From: JBFMFH01 sp964481395
GTDB taxonomy: Bacteria > Acidobacteriota > Vicinamibacteria > Vicinamibacterales > JAKQTR01
Length of the DNA stretch: 64,000 bases
Direction: 5' to 3'
Assembly: GCA_964481395.1 (NCBI GenBank)
Contig: CAYZYG010000006.1
Location: forward strand, 1 to 64,000
Both the position numbers and the translations under genes were made by a program. Shown here one piece after another: positions 55,069 through 63,021 of the stretch (positions are counted from its first letter, which is position 1; each line of letters begins with the position of its first letter). The notes below the pieces were generated by a model, which saw only the letters and a list, made by a program, of their open reading frames with translations, was not told the DNA's origin and made no database searches.

Positions 55069-55806
55069 TCAGCTCGCACTCCCCTCCGCGAGCATCGCCT
55101 CGAGGCACGCGCGCGTCTGCGCGGCGAGGCGGTCGCGGTCCTCGATCGTCAGACCCGTCACGTCGATCGCCTCACCCACCACGACCGTCACCGTCCCGGG
55201 CGTGACGTAGTAGCGCCCCTTCGGCATCGTGGCAGCGCCCCCCCTGATCGCCACGGGCACCACCGGCACGCCTGCCTTGATCGCCAGGACGAAGGCGCCC
55301 TTCTTGAAAGGCAACAGCCCTGGACCCATGTTGCGCGTCCCTTCAGGCGCGAGCAGGAACGAATCACCGGCCCGGATCCGATCGACGGCGAGATCCACCG
55401 CGGCGATCGCGCGCTCGCGATCCCGCCGGTCAACCGGGACGAACCCGGCGATTCGCATCGCGGGGCCGAGCACGGGCAGCCTCTCCATCTCCGCCTTGTA
55501 CATGACACGGAGCCGCGGACAGCGCGGAAAGAGCGCCTCAAAAACCACGGCATCCACGTTGGACCGATGGTTGATCACGTAGACGGCCGGCCCGCTGCCG
55601 TCGATCCGTTCTGAGCCCACCACGGTGAGGCGGATCCCCAGCAACCGTCGCGCGGTTCGCGCCCCACGGTAGCCGAGGCGAAAGAGGTGTTGCACGCGAC
55701 CGGTCAGTCGCGTGACGAGCAACGCCGGCGGCCCGACTGCCAGGATGTAGACGCACAGAAAGAGATACGCAATCAGCGATCGGAACCAGGCAGTGAAGAC
55801 AGTCAT
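55069..55806 (-). CDS. plsC: 1-acyl-sn-glycerol-3-phosphate acyltransferase (PlsC family)
   Basis: A 245-residue membrane-associated acyltransferase. An N-terminal hydrophobic helix (SLIAYLFLCVYILAVGPPALL) is followed by the HX4D motif in INHRSNVDAVV, the substrate motif APEGTRNMGPGLLPFKKGAF, and VPVVPVAIRG. It adds the second acyl chain to make phosphatidic acid. The fused PlsC-ACP-ligase at 39 kb is a second acyltransferase. A TAAGAT box lies about 22 bp upstream. Confidence 0.87.
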   Translation of the reverse strand: MTVFTAWFRSLIAYLFLCVYILAVGPPALLVTRLTGRVQHLFRLGYRGARTARRLLGIRLTVVGSERIDGSGPAVYVINHRSNVDAVVFEALFPRCPRLRVMYKAEMERLPVLGPAMRIAGFVPVDRRDRERAIAAVDLAVDRIRAGDSFLLAPEGTRNMGPGLLPFKKGAFVLAIKAGVPVVPVAIRGGAATMPKGRYYVTPGTVTVVVGEAIDVTGLTIEDRDRLAAQTRACLEAMLAEGSAS

Positions 55807-55827
55807 GGCGACACGTTGGTCCGCCGC

Positions 55828-55833
55828 ATCTTA
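55828..55833 (-). promoter_or_regulatory. -10 box of plsC
   Basis: TAAGAT on the minus strand, 22 bp before the start at 55806. Confidence 0.4.
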
Positions 55834-56004
55834 GCCCAGGACCAGGCGATCCCGGGCCCTCCGCGCACTGACGGAAACCCGTCAGCTGCCGCTCCCCGGG
55901 ACTGTCGAGCGCCGTTGGCAGGCTCTTCGAGTCACGTCGTGCCGATTCGTCGGCACCAGCCGTCCTCGACGGGCTTCATCTCACCGAATGCCGCGCGAGC
56001 TCCG

Positions 56005-56060
56005 TCACCCCCGCGGAGGCGCGGGTCCAGTGGTGGATTCCCGCCTTCGCGGGAACCACG
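56005..56060. repeat. dispersed REP-like element, copy 4
   Basis: CACCCCCGCGGAGGCGCGGG with GTGGATTCCCGCCTTCGC and GGGAACCACG. The stretch 55834-56248 otherwise holds no gene. Confidence 0.6.
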
Positions 56061-56169
56061 ACCGGGGATTCTGGCCCTCGACGGGGCGAGGCGCAGCTTC
56101 GCGAGCATTCCGGGCACCTGCTCCCCGGACCACCAGGGAGGCGACTGCCCCGATCTCTGGTACCGCCTT

Positions 56170-56178
56170 TGCTAGCAT
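56170..56178 (+). promoter_or_regulatory. extended -10 promoter of the NfnAB-like operon
   Basis: TGCTAGCAT, about 70 bp before the GTG at 56249. Confidence 0.4.
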
Positions 56179-56248
56179 AGGATCGGATGCGGGCCGGCTG
56201 CCAGTTTCTCGGCTGGCCGGAAGCCGTCCTCTCATTCTGGAGTCGCTT

Positions 56249-57106
56249 GTGTACCGAATCCTCAGCAAGGAAGTGCTCGCGCCCGACGTCGTCCGGTTCT
56301 GGGTCGAGGGGGCGCACGTCGCGCGCAAGCGCAAGCCGGGCCAGTTCGTCATCATCAGAGCCACGGAGGAAGGCGAGCGGATTCCGCTGACCATCGCCGA
56401 CGTGGACAAATCGCGGGGCGCGATCTCGCTCGTGATCCAGGGCGTGGGCAAGTCGACCAAGGCGCTCAACGCCCTGAACGCCGGGGACGCGATCGTCGAT
56501 CTCGCCGGTCCGTTGGGCCGCGCCACGCACATCGATCCTGGCAAGCGCGTCTGCTGCATCGGCGGCGGGATCGGCACGGCGGTCGTCTATCCCATCGCGT
56601 GCGGTTTCAAGGCCCTCAACGGCCACGTCACGGTCATCATCGGCGGACGGTCTCGCGAGTACGTGATCCTCGAGAGCGAACTCAGGGGCGTCGCCGATCA
56701 GGTCGTCGTCACCACCGATGACGGATCGTACGGCGAGCACGGCCTGGTCACGGACGCGCTGAAGCGGCTTCTGGCGGACGGGCAGACCTTCGACGAAGTC
56801 GTCGCCGTCGGCCCGCTGCCCATGATGAAGGCGGTGGTTGACGTCACGCGGCCGCTCGCCATCGCCACCACGGTGAGCCTGAACCCGGTCATGGTCGACG
56901 GAACGGGCATGTGCGGCGGGTGCCGCGTGTCCGTGGGCGGCGAGCAGAAGTTCGTCTGCGTCGACGGGCCCGAGTTCGACGGCCTGCAGGTGGACTTCGA
57001 CGAGCTGACGGCGCGGCTGCGGGCGTACCGGGAGCAGGAGCAGGAAGCGCTGCGGATCTACAACGAACAGATCGCGTGCAGGGCCGGTGCGGCCGCCGCG
57101 CGCTGA
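56249..57106 (+). CDS. ferredoxin:NADP reductase-type subunit (NfnA/SudB-like)
   Basis: A 285-residue FAD/2Fe-2S protein of the dihydroorotate-dehydrogenase electron-transfer (PyrK-like) family. An N-terminal FAD domain (PGQFVIIRATEEGERIPLTI), an NAD(P) domain (CCIGGGIGTAVVYPIA) and a 2Fe-2S cluster site (GTGMCGGCRVSVGGEQKFVCVDG) are visible. GTG 56249 was chosen because GGAG lies 6 nt upstream. The glutamate-synthase-small-chain-like gene follows 16 bp later. Together they match NfnAB (NADH-dependent reduced ferredoxin:NADP+ oxidoreductase) or sulfide dehydrogenase. Confidence 0.85.
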   Translation: MYRILSKEVLAPDVVRFWVEGAHVARKRKPGQFVIIRATEEGERIPLTIADVDKSRGAISLVIQGVGKSTKALNALNAGDAIVDLAGPLGRATHIDPGKRVCCIGGGIGTAVVYPIACGFKALNGHVTVIIGGRSREYVILESELRGVADQVVVTTDDGSYGEHGLVTDALKRLLADGQTFDEVVAVGPLPMMKAVVDVTRPLAIATTVSLNPVMVDGTGMCGGCRVSVGGEQKFVCVDGPEFDGLQVDFDELTARLRAYREQEQEALRIYNEQIACRAGAAAAR

Positions 57107-57122
57107 GGCACACAGACGTCCC

Positions 57123-58556
57123 ATGGCCAAGAAGATCACGCAGAAGACCAAGAACCCGATGCCGAATCAGGACGCGCACGAGCGCGCCCATAATTTCGAG
57201 GAAGTCGCCCTCGGCTACCCCGTCGACCTCGCCGTCCTCGAGGCGCAGCGGTGCATCCAGTGCAAGAACAACCCCTGCGTCGCCGGCTGCCCGGTTGAAA
57301 TCGACATCCCGAAGTTCATCCAGCAGGTCGCCGACCGCAACTTCGAAGGGGCCTGGCACACGATCATGGAGCGCAACGTGCTGCCCGCCATCTGCGGCCG
57401 CGTGTGCCCGCAGGAAGAGCAGTGCGAAGTGAAATGCACGCTGGGCGTCAAGTTCGAGCCGGTCGCCATCGGGCGCCTGGAGCGCTTCGTCGCCGACTAC
57501 GCCTCACTGATGAAGTTCACCGACGACACGCCGCCGGCGCCCCCGACCGGACACAAGGTCGCCGTCGTCGGGTCGGGTCCGGCCGGGCTGACCGTTGCCG
57601 CGGATCTCGCCAAGATGGGCCACGGCGTGACCATCTTCGAGGCGCTGCACAAGCCCGGCGGCGTGCTCGTGTACGGCATCCCCGAGTTCCGTCTGCCCAA
57701 GTCCATCGTCGAACGCGAAATCGACGGGTTGCGGAGGATCGGCGTCGAGATCAAGACCAACCACGTGATCGGCCAGACCTTCACCGTCGACGAACTCTTT
57801 TCCGAGCTGGGCTTCGAGGCCGTGTTCATCGGCACGGGAGCCGGGCTTCCCAACTTCCCGAAGATTCCCGGCATCAACCTCATCGGCGTGTACTCGGCGA
57901 ACGAGTATCTGACCCGCTCGAACCTGATGAAGGCGTACCAGTTCCCCATTTCCGACACGCCCACCATCCGTGGCAGACGTGTGGCGGTCATCGGAGGCGG
58001 CAACACCGCCATGGACGCGGTTCGCACGGCCCTGCGCCTCGGGGCGGAGAAGGCGTACCTGGTCTACCGGCGCACGCGCAAGGAGATGCCGGCACGGGTC
58101 GAGGAAATCGAGCACGCCGAGGAAGAAGGCGTCGAGATCATGCTGCTGGCCGCGCCCACGGCCATCCTCGCGGACGAGCGTTCGCGCGTGCGCGCGATGC
58201 GCTGCATCCGGATGGAACTCGGCGAGCCCGATGCCTCCGGCCGGCGCCGCCCGGTAGAGATGCCGGGCTCGGAGTTCGACATCGAGGTGGACACCGTCGT
58301 CTTCGCAGTCGGTCAGGGCGCGAATCCGCTGATTCGCAACACCACGCCCGACCTCCCCGTCAACAAGTGGGGCAACATCGTCGCCGACGACGGGACCGGC
58401 GCGACGCAGAAGGCCGGCGTCTTCGCCGGCGGCGACATCGTCACGGGCGGCGCGACCGTCATCTCGGCGATGGGCGCCGGGCGAAAAGCGGCCGCCGCTA
58501 TCGACCGCTACCTGCGGAATCCCTCGGTCGACGGCTACTCGCCGACGGACGTGTAG
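57123..58556 (+). CDS. glutamate synthase small-chain-like flavoprotein (NfnB/GltD-like)
   Basis: A 477-residue FAD/NADPH protein. The N-terminal domain carries two iron-sulfur motifs (CIQCKNNPCVAGCPVEIDIP, then CGRVCPQEEQCEVKC). Two Rossmann motifs follow: VAVVGSGPAGLTVAADL for FAD and VAVIGGGNTAMDAVRTAL for NAD(P)H. The C-terminal GVFAGGDIVTGGATV is the usual FAD-domain end. Alone it could be a GltD subunit, but the adjacent PyrK-like gene and absence of gltB support the Nfn-type complex, which would exchange electrons between reduced ferredoxin and NADPH/NADH. Confidence 0.87.
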   Translation: MAKKITQKTKNPMPNQDAHERAHNFEEVALGYPVDLAVLEAQRCIQCKNNPCVAGCPVEIDIPKFIQQVADRNFEGAWHTIMERNVLPAICGRVCPQEEQCEVKCTLGVKFEPVAIGRLERFVADYASLMKFTDDTPPAPPTGHKVAVVGSGPAGLTVAADLAKMGHGVTIFEALHKPGGVLVYGIPEFRLPKSIVEREIDGLRRIGVEIKTNHVIGQTFTVDELFSELGFEAVFIGTGAGLPNFPKIPGINLIGVYSANEYLTRSNLMKAYQFPISDTPTIRGRRVAVIGGGNTAMDAVRTALRLGAEKAYLVYRRTRKEMPARVEEIEHAEEEGVEIMLLAAPTAILADERSRVRAMRCIRMELGEPDASGRRRPVEMPGSEFDIEVDTVVFAVGQGANPLIRNTTPDLPVNKWGNIVADDGTGATQKAGVFAGGDIVTGGATVISAMGAGRKAAAAIDRYLRNPSVDGYSPTDV

Positions 58557-58567
58557 ACAGGGACTAG

Positions 58568-58746
58568 GCGACAGGCGACAGGCGACAGGGAGGGCGACAG
58601 GCGACAGGGAGGCGACAGGCGATAGGCGATAGGGAGGCGACAGGGAGGGCGATGGTGGGGCGACCGGCTCCCCGCTCCCTGCCCCCTGCTCCCTGCTCCC
58701 TGCTCCCTGGTCCCTTCCCTGACGCCTGTCGCCTGTCGCCTGTCGC
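58568..58746. repeat. large palindromic set of 7-bp period repeats
   Basis: Left part GCGACAG units (58568-58588 and irregular copies to about 58645), middle CTCCCTG, CCCCCTG, CTCCCTG (three times) at 58675-58709, right part CTGACGC, CTGTCGC (three times) at 58719-58746. The outer parts are reverse complements, so the whole could form a long hairpin. It ends 5 bp before the -10 box of the yqgE gene. Confidence 0.8.
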
Positions 58747-58751
58747 CTGCG

Positions 58752-58757
58752 TATGAT
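58752..58757 (+). promoter_or_regulatory. -10 box 6 nt before the yqgE start (leaderless)
   Basis: TATGAT then GTAGCG and ATG at 58764. Confidence 0.55.
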
Positions 58758-58763
58758 GTAGCG

Positions 58764-59330
58764 ATGGACGACGAAACTCCCGATCAGCCGCGCCTGGCCC
58801 CGGCGCTGCTGTTGTCGATGCCGCAGCTCATCGACCCGAACTTCCGCCGCACCGTGGTGCTCCTGTGCGAGCACAGTGCCGATGGGGCGTGGGGGCTGGT
58901 GCTGAACCGCCCCACCGGCAAGCGGGCCGCCGCCGTGGTGGACCTCGACCCTCCCGTCGTCAGCGACTCGGGTCTCGAGGTCTGGGTGGGCGGGCCCGTC
59001 GAACCGCCCCGCGGGTGCCTGCTGCTGCCCGAAGACCCCCCCGGCGAGGACGTGTTCGAGGTCAGTCCGCACGTGTTCATCTCGTCCTCCGGCGATTTGC
59101 TGCGCCGCCTGATCGAAGGCCCCGGCGTGGCGGACGCGCGCCTGCTGATGGGGTACGCCGGATGGGGACCCGGCCAGCTCGACCGCGAGTTGACGGAGTC
59201 GTCCTGGCTCATCAGCGACGTGGCGACCGACATCGTCTTTCGCACGAAGCCGGCCGAGATGTGGGAGGCCGCCATCCGCCGGCTCGGCGTCGATCCGGCG
59301 GCCCTTCAGACCAGTTCCGGCGTGCACTGA
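58764..59330 (+). CDS. YqgE/AlgH family protein (UPF0301)
   Basis: A 188-residue protein of the YqgE/AlgH family: LLLSMPQLIDPNFRRTVVLLCEHSADGAWGLVLNRP is the family N-terminal signature and LLMGYAGWGPGQLDRE the second. Molecular function is still unknown in the family. The likely leaderless start and the ADP-forming synthetase 6 bp downstream suggest one transcript. Confidence 0.88.
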   Translation: MDDETPDQPRLAPALLLSMPQLIDPNFRRTVVLLCEHSADGAWGLVLNRPTGKRAAAVVDLDPPVVSDSGLEVWVGGPVEPPRGCLLLPEDPPGEDVFEVSPHVFISSSGDLLRRLIEGPGVADARLLMGYAGWGPGQLDRELTESSWLISDVATDIVFRTKPAEMWEAAIRRLGVDPAALQTSSGVH

Positions 59331-59336
59331 GGCGTC

Positions 59337-61481
59337 ATGAGCGAGCCCGCTGACCCGTTGGCCCGGAGTTCCGTCGACCCGTTCTTCCGCCCGCGGTCCG
59401 TCGTCGTGGTCGGCGCCTCCCGCCAGAAGCAGACCATCGGCTACGAGATCCTCCACAACCTGCTGACGAGCGAATTCGCCGGCGAAGTCGCTCCCGTGAA
59501 TCCGGCTGCTCCTGTGGTGCACAGCCTGCGCAGCTACCCGTCCGTCGAAGACGTGCCCGGCCCCGTGGATCTGGCGGTGCTCGTGGTGCCCAGCCGGCAC
59601 GCGATCGCCGCGGCCGAGTCGTGCGGGCGCAAGGGCGTGCGGGCCCTCATCGTTATCACGGCTGGATTCAAGGAGGTCGGAGAAGACGGGGCGCGCCTCG
59701 AGCGCCAGCTCGTCGACGTGGCCCGCCGGTACGGCATGCGAATCGTGGGGCCCAACTGCATGGGGATCATCAACACCGATCCCGCTGTCAATCTGCAGGC
59801 CACCTTCTCGGCAACGCGGCCGCTGCCGGGCAATATCGCCTTCTCGTCCCAGTCCGGGGCGCTCGGCGAGGCCGTGCTGGCGCTCACGCGCGACCTGGGC
59901 CTCGGGCTCTCGTCGTTCGTCTCACTCGGCAACAAGGCCGACGTGTCAGGCAACGACCTGATCGAGTACTGGGAGCAGGATCCGCGGACGAAGGTCATCC
60001 TGATGTACGTCGAAAGCTTCGGCAATCCCGCGCGGTTCGTCCAGATCGCCCGCCGGGTCGCACGGACGAAGCCCATCCTCGCGGTCAAGGCCGGTCGGAC
60101 GGAGGCCGGCGCGCGCGCGGCGGCGTCGCATACCGGTTCGCTCGCGGGGGCCGACATCGCAGCCGAGTCGCTCCTCGCCCAGGCCGGGGTCATCCGGGCC
60201 AGTTCCATCGAAGAGCTGTTCGTCTACGCGTCCGCGCTGTCGACGCAGCCGATCCCGCGGGGCAACCGGGTGGCGATCGTGACCAACTCCGGCGGACCGG
60301 GCATCCTCGCTACGGACGCCTGCGTGCAGACCGGTCTCGAGATCGCGGCGCTGACCGCGGCGACGCAGTCCGCGCTGCGCGCGGTGCTGCCGCCCGAAGC
60401 GAGTGCCGTCAACCCGGTCGACATGATCGCGAGCGCCGGCGGGCCGTCGTACGAGGCGTGCCTGCGTGCCGTCGCCGCTGACGACCAGGTCGATGCGCTC
60501 ATCACGATCTTCACGTCGCTCGAGATGTTCGACAATGTCGGTGTGGCGCGCGGCATTCTGCGCGGCATCGAGGGATGCAGGAAGCCGGTCCTCGTCGTGT
60601 TCATGGGCAAGGCGGGCGCGGCGGACGCCATCGGACTCCTCAAGTCGGCGGGCCTGCCAGTTTTCACCTTTCCCGAAGACGCCGTGAGCGCCCTTAAGGC
60701 GCTGGTACGGTACCGCACCTGGCTCGACCGGCCTGAAGGCACCATTCGGGCGTTCGCCGACCTCGATCGTGACGCCGTCGCGACCGTCCTGGATACGGCA
60801 CGCAGGCAGGGACGACGGCACTTGACGCTGGCCGAGGCGCTCCGCGTCGTGGCGGCTGCGGGCATTCCGCTGGCGGCGTGGGGAGAGGCAGGGCACCCCG
60901 GCGAGGCGGCCGCGATTGCCTCCCGCCTGGGGTTCCCCGTCGCCCTGAAGGTCAGTTCCTCGCGCATCACACACAAGTCCGAAGCCGGCGGGGTCCGCCT
61001 CCATGTGGCCGACGCCCAGGCCGTCCGCGAAGCCGCGCACGCCATGCTGCGGGGGGCGCACGGGGCGGACCCGGAGGCCACCATCGTCGTGCAGCGCATG
61101 ACGCCGCCCGGACACGAGGTCATCCTGGGCGCCTCGACGGACCCGAAGTACGGTCCCTTGCTGATGTTCGGTCTCGGCGGCATCTTCGTGGAAATCCTCA
61201 AAGACGTCATCTTCCGGATTCATCCGCTGACTGATGTCGATGCCGGCGAGATGGTCCGATCGATCCGGGCGTTTCCGATTCTCGACGGTGCGCGGGGAGG
61301 GATGCGCGCCTGCCTGCCTGCGCTCGAGGACGCGCTGCAGCGAGTCAGCGCGCTGCTGACGGCGTTTCCGGAGATCCACGACCTCGACGTGAACCCGTTC
61401 ATGGCCGGGGCTTCCGCAGCCGAATCGGTCGCCGTCGACGCCCGGGTCGCCCTCGCGCCCATCAACGCCCCGACCTCGTAG
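59337..61481 (+). CDS. ADP-forming acyl-CoA synthetase, fused alpha-beta
   Basis: A 714-residue NDP-forming acyl-CoA synthetase (acetate-CoA ligase, ADP-forming type). Order: CoA-binding domain (RSVVVVGASRQKQTIGYE), succinyl-CoA-ligase-like domain with the phosphohistidine loop SHTGSLAGADI (His about 265), then an ATP-grasp domain (FPVALKVSSSRITHKSEAGG, GLGGIFVEILKDV). It makes ATP and free acid from acyl-CoA, ADP and phosphate. With KorAB it could recover energy from 2-oxoacid oxidation; this pathway link is inferred. Confidence 0.87.
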   Translation: MSEPADPLARSSVDPFFRPRSVVVVGASRQKQTIGYEILHNLLTSEFAGEVAPVNPAAPVVHSLRSYPSVEDVPGPVDLAVLVVPSRHAIAAAESCGRKGVRALIVITAGFKEVGEDGARLERQLVDVARRYGMRIVGPNCMGIINTDPAVNLQATFSATRPLPGNIAFSSQSGALGEAVLALTRDLGLGLSSFVSLGNKADVSGNDLIEYWEQDPRTKVILMYVESFGNPARFVQIARRVARTKPILAVKAGRTEAGARAAASHTGSLAGADIAAESLLAQAGVIRASSIEELFVYASALSTQPIPRGNRVAIVTNSGGPGILATDACVQTGLEIAALTAATQSALRAVLPPEASAVNPVDMIASAGGPSYEACLRAVAADDQVDALITIFTSLEMFDNVGVARGILRGIEGCRKPVLVVFMGKAGAADAIGLLKSAGLPVFTFPEDAVSALKALVRYRTWLDRPEGTIRAFADLDRDAVATVLDTARRQGRRHLTLAEALRVVAAAGIPLAAWGEAGHPGEAAAIASRLGFPVALKVSSSRITHKSEAGGVRLHVADAQAVREAAHAMLRGAHGADPEATIVVQRMTPPGHEVILGASTDPKYGPLLMFGLGGIFVEILKDVIFRIHPLTDVDAGEMVRSIRAFPILDGARGGMRACLPALEDALQRVSALLTAFPEIHDLDVNPFMAGASAAESVAVDARVALAPINAPTS

Positions 61482-61494
61482 CGCCTTCCCCTCC

Positions 61495-61522
61495 CCCCGG
61501 TCCCCGGACCCCGGCCTCCGGC
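61495..61522. repeat. 7-bp period repeat (CCCCGGN)
   Basis: CCCCGGT, CCCCGGA, CCCCGGC, CTCCGGC. Confidence 0.65.
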
Positions 61523-61605
61523 CCCGGCTCGGATGTAAGATAGAGGGACTCCTCGCACGGAGACGGATCTGGAAACGGCGGAGCCCCGGCAGGCGTCATA
61601 ACTCC

Positions 61606-62781
61606 ATGCCCTCACTGATTTTCCGCAAGGGCCTCGACCTGAAAGGCGAGGTGGCGGGCGAACTGGCCCAGGCCTACAAGAGCCCGGTGGTCGACGCCAT
61701 CAAGGCGTCCGACTACACCTTCCGCGAGGGCCGGCTGACTATCCACCTCGCCCGGGAGTTCGGGTTCTGCTACGGGGTCGACCGAGCCGTCGATTATGCC
61801 TACCAGACTCGGCGCCGCTTCCCCGACCGGAACGTCTTCCTGACCGGCGAAATCATCCACAACCCCCACGTGAACGAGAAGCTCCGGCGGAGCGGCATCC
61901 GTTTCCTCGACGATCCCGGCGAGCGGGTGGATCGGCTCGGCGCCTCAGACGTCGTCATTCTGCCCGCGTTCGGCGTCACCATCGCCACGCTCGACCAGCT
62001 CGATCGTCAGGGGTGCACGCTGGTGGACACGACGTGCGGATCGGTGCTCAACGTCTGGAAGAACGTCCGGCGGTACGCCCAGGACGGGTTTACGTCCGTG
62101 ATACACGGCAAGGTCAATCACGAGGAGACCCGGGCTACCGCGTCGCAGGCGCTGAAGGCCCCGTCCGGACCGTACCTGGTCGTCCTCGACCGCGACGAAG
62201 CGCGGGTGGTTTGCGACTACGTCCGCGCCGGCGGCGATCGCGCGTCCTTCCTGGCCAGGTTCGGCGCTGCCGTGTCCCCAGGCTTCGACCCGGACCGCGA
62301 CCTCGGCCGGATCGGGCTGGCGAACCAGACGACCATGCTGATGAGTGAGTCGCTGGGAATCGGCGAGATGTTCCGTCTGGCCATGATCGACCGGTACGGC
62401 GAGACCCGTCTTGCCGAGCACTTTCGCGCGTTCGACACCATCTGCAGTGCCACACAGGACCGCCAGGACGCCGTGGTCGCTCTGCTGGACGAGCATCCTC
62501 TGGACCTGATGGTCGTGGTCGGAGGCTACAACAGCAGCAATACCGCGAATCTGGCCAGAATCTGCGCGTCACGGCTGCCGACCTATCACGTTGCCGATCT
62601 GGACGCGCTCGAATCCGCGACCGTCATCCGGCACAAGCCCGTCGGGGCGAAGTCGGAGGTCCGCACCAGCGGCTGGCTGCCGCCGGACGGACCGGTTCGC
62701 GTGGGCCTGACGGCCGGGGCCTCGACACCGGACAACATCATCGGCGCGGTGGTGCTGAAACTGTCCGGCTTTGCGGGCTGA
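61606..62781 (+). CDS. ispH: 4-hydroxy-3-methylbut-2-enyl diphosphate reductase, long form
   Basis: The last enzyme of the MEP isoprenoid pathway, 391 residues. The three iron-sulfur cysteines are in FGFCYGVDRAV (C55), VDTTCGSVLNV (C144) and FDTICSATQDRQ (C280). The catalytic region VVVGGYNSSNTANLARI is present. The length and the TQDRQ variant fit the cyanobacterial/plant long form rather than the ~315-residue E. coli type. A TAAGAT box at 61536-61541 gives a leader of about 60 nt. Confidence 0.93.
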   Translation: MPSLIFRKGLDLKGEVAGELAQAYKSPVVDAIKASDYTFREGRLTIHLAREFGFCYGVDRAVDYAYQTRRRFPDRNVFLTGEIIHNPHVNEKLRRSGIRFLDDPGERVDRLGASDVVILPAFGVTIATLDQLDRQGCTLVDTTCGSVLNVWKNVRRYAQDGFTSVIHGKVNHEETRATASQALKAPSGPYLVVLDRDEARVVCDYVRAGGDRASFLARFGAAVSPGFDPDRDLGRIGLANQTTMLMSESLGIGEMFRLAMIDRYGETRLAEHFRAFDTICSATQDRQDAVVALLDEHPLDLMVVVGGYNSSNTANLARICASRLPTYHVADLDALESATVIRHKPVGAKSEVRTSGWLPPDGPVRVGLTAGASTPDNIIGAVVLKLSGFAG

Positions 62782-62854
62782 CGTCGGCTCGACCGCCGCG
62801 GCCCGGGGCCGCGTCCTCCCCTCACCTCTGAGGCGGTGTAAACAAGCCGCGGGT

Positions 62855-62896
62855 GCCGTCGTAGTTCAACTGAGTGGTTCGAGTCGCAATGACGGC
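62855..62896 (+). other. tRNA-like fragment without anticodon arm
   Basis: GCCGTCG (62855-62861) pairs with TGACGGC (62890-62896), 7 bp with one wobble, like an acceptor stem. Between them are TAGTTCAACTGA (D-arm-like) and GGTTCGAGTC (T-loop-like), but no anticodon arm, and the T-stem does not pair. The rest of 62782-63021 holds no gene I can support. Confidence 0.3.
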
Positions 62897-63021
62897 CAGG
62901 CTGGACGCGCGCTCCCGACGGCCGCCGTTGCTCCCTCACCACTCAGTCCTGAGGGCGCAACCACGTAGCCATGTCGGCGCATCGAAGGGCTGAGGATGCG
63001 GAAGCAGCAGGAAGGATCGCT

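Noticed and set aside
57123..58556. gltD of glutamate synthase
   Set aside because: No gltB nearby and a PyrK-like gene directly upstream; an Nfn-type subunit is more likely.
54409..58746. CRISPR array
   Set aside because: The repeats are 7-bp tandem units without spacers, and no cas genes are present.
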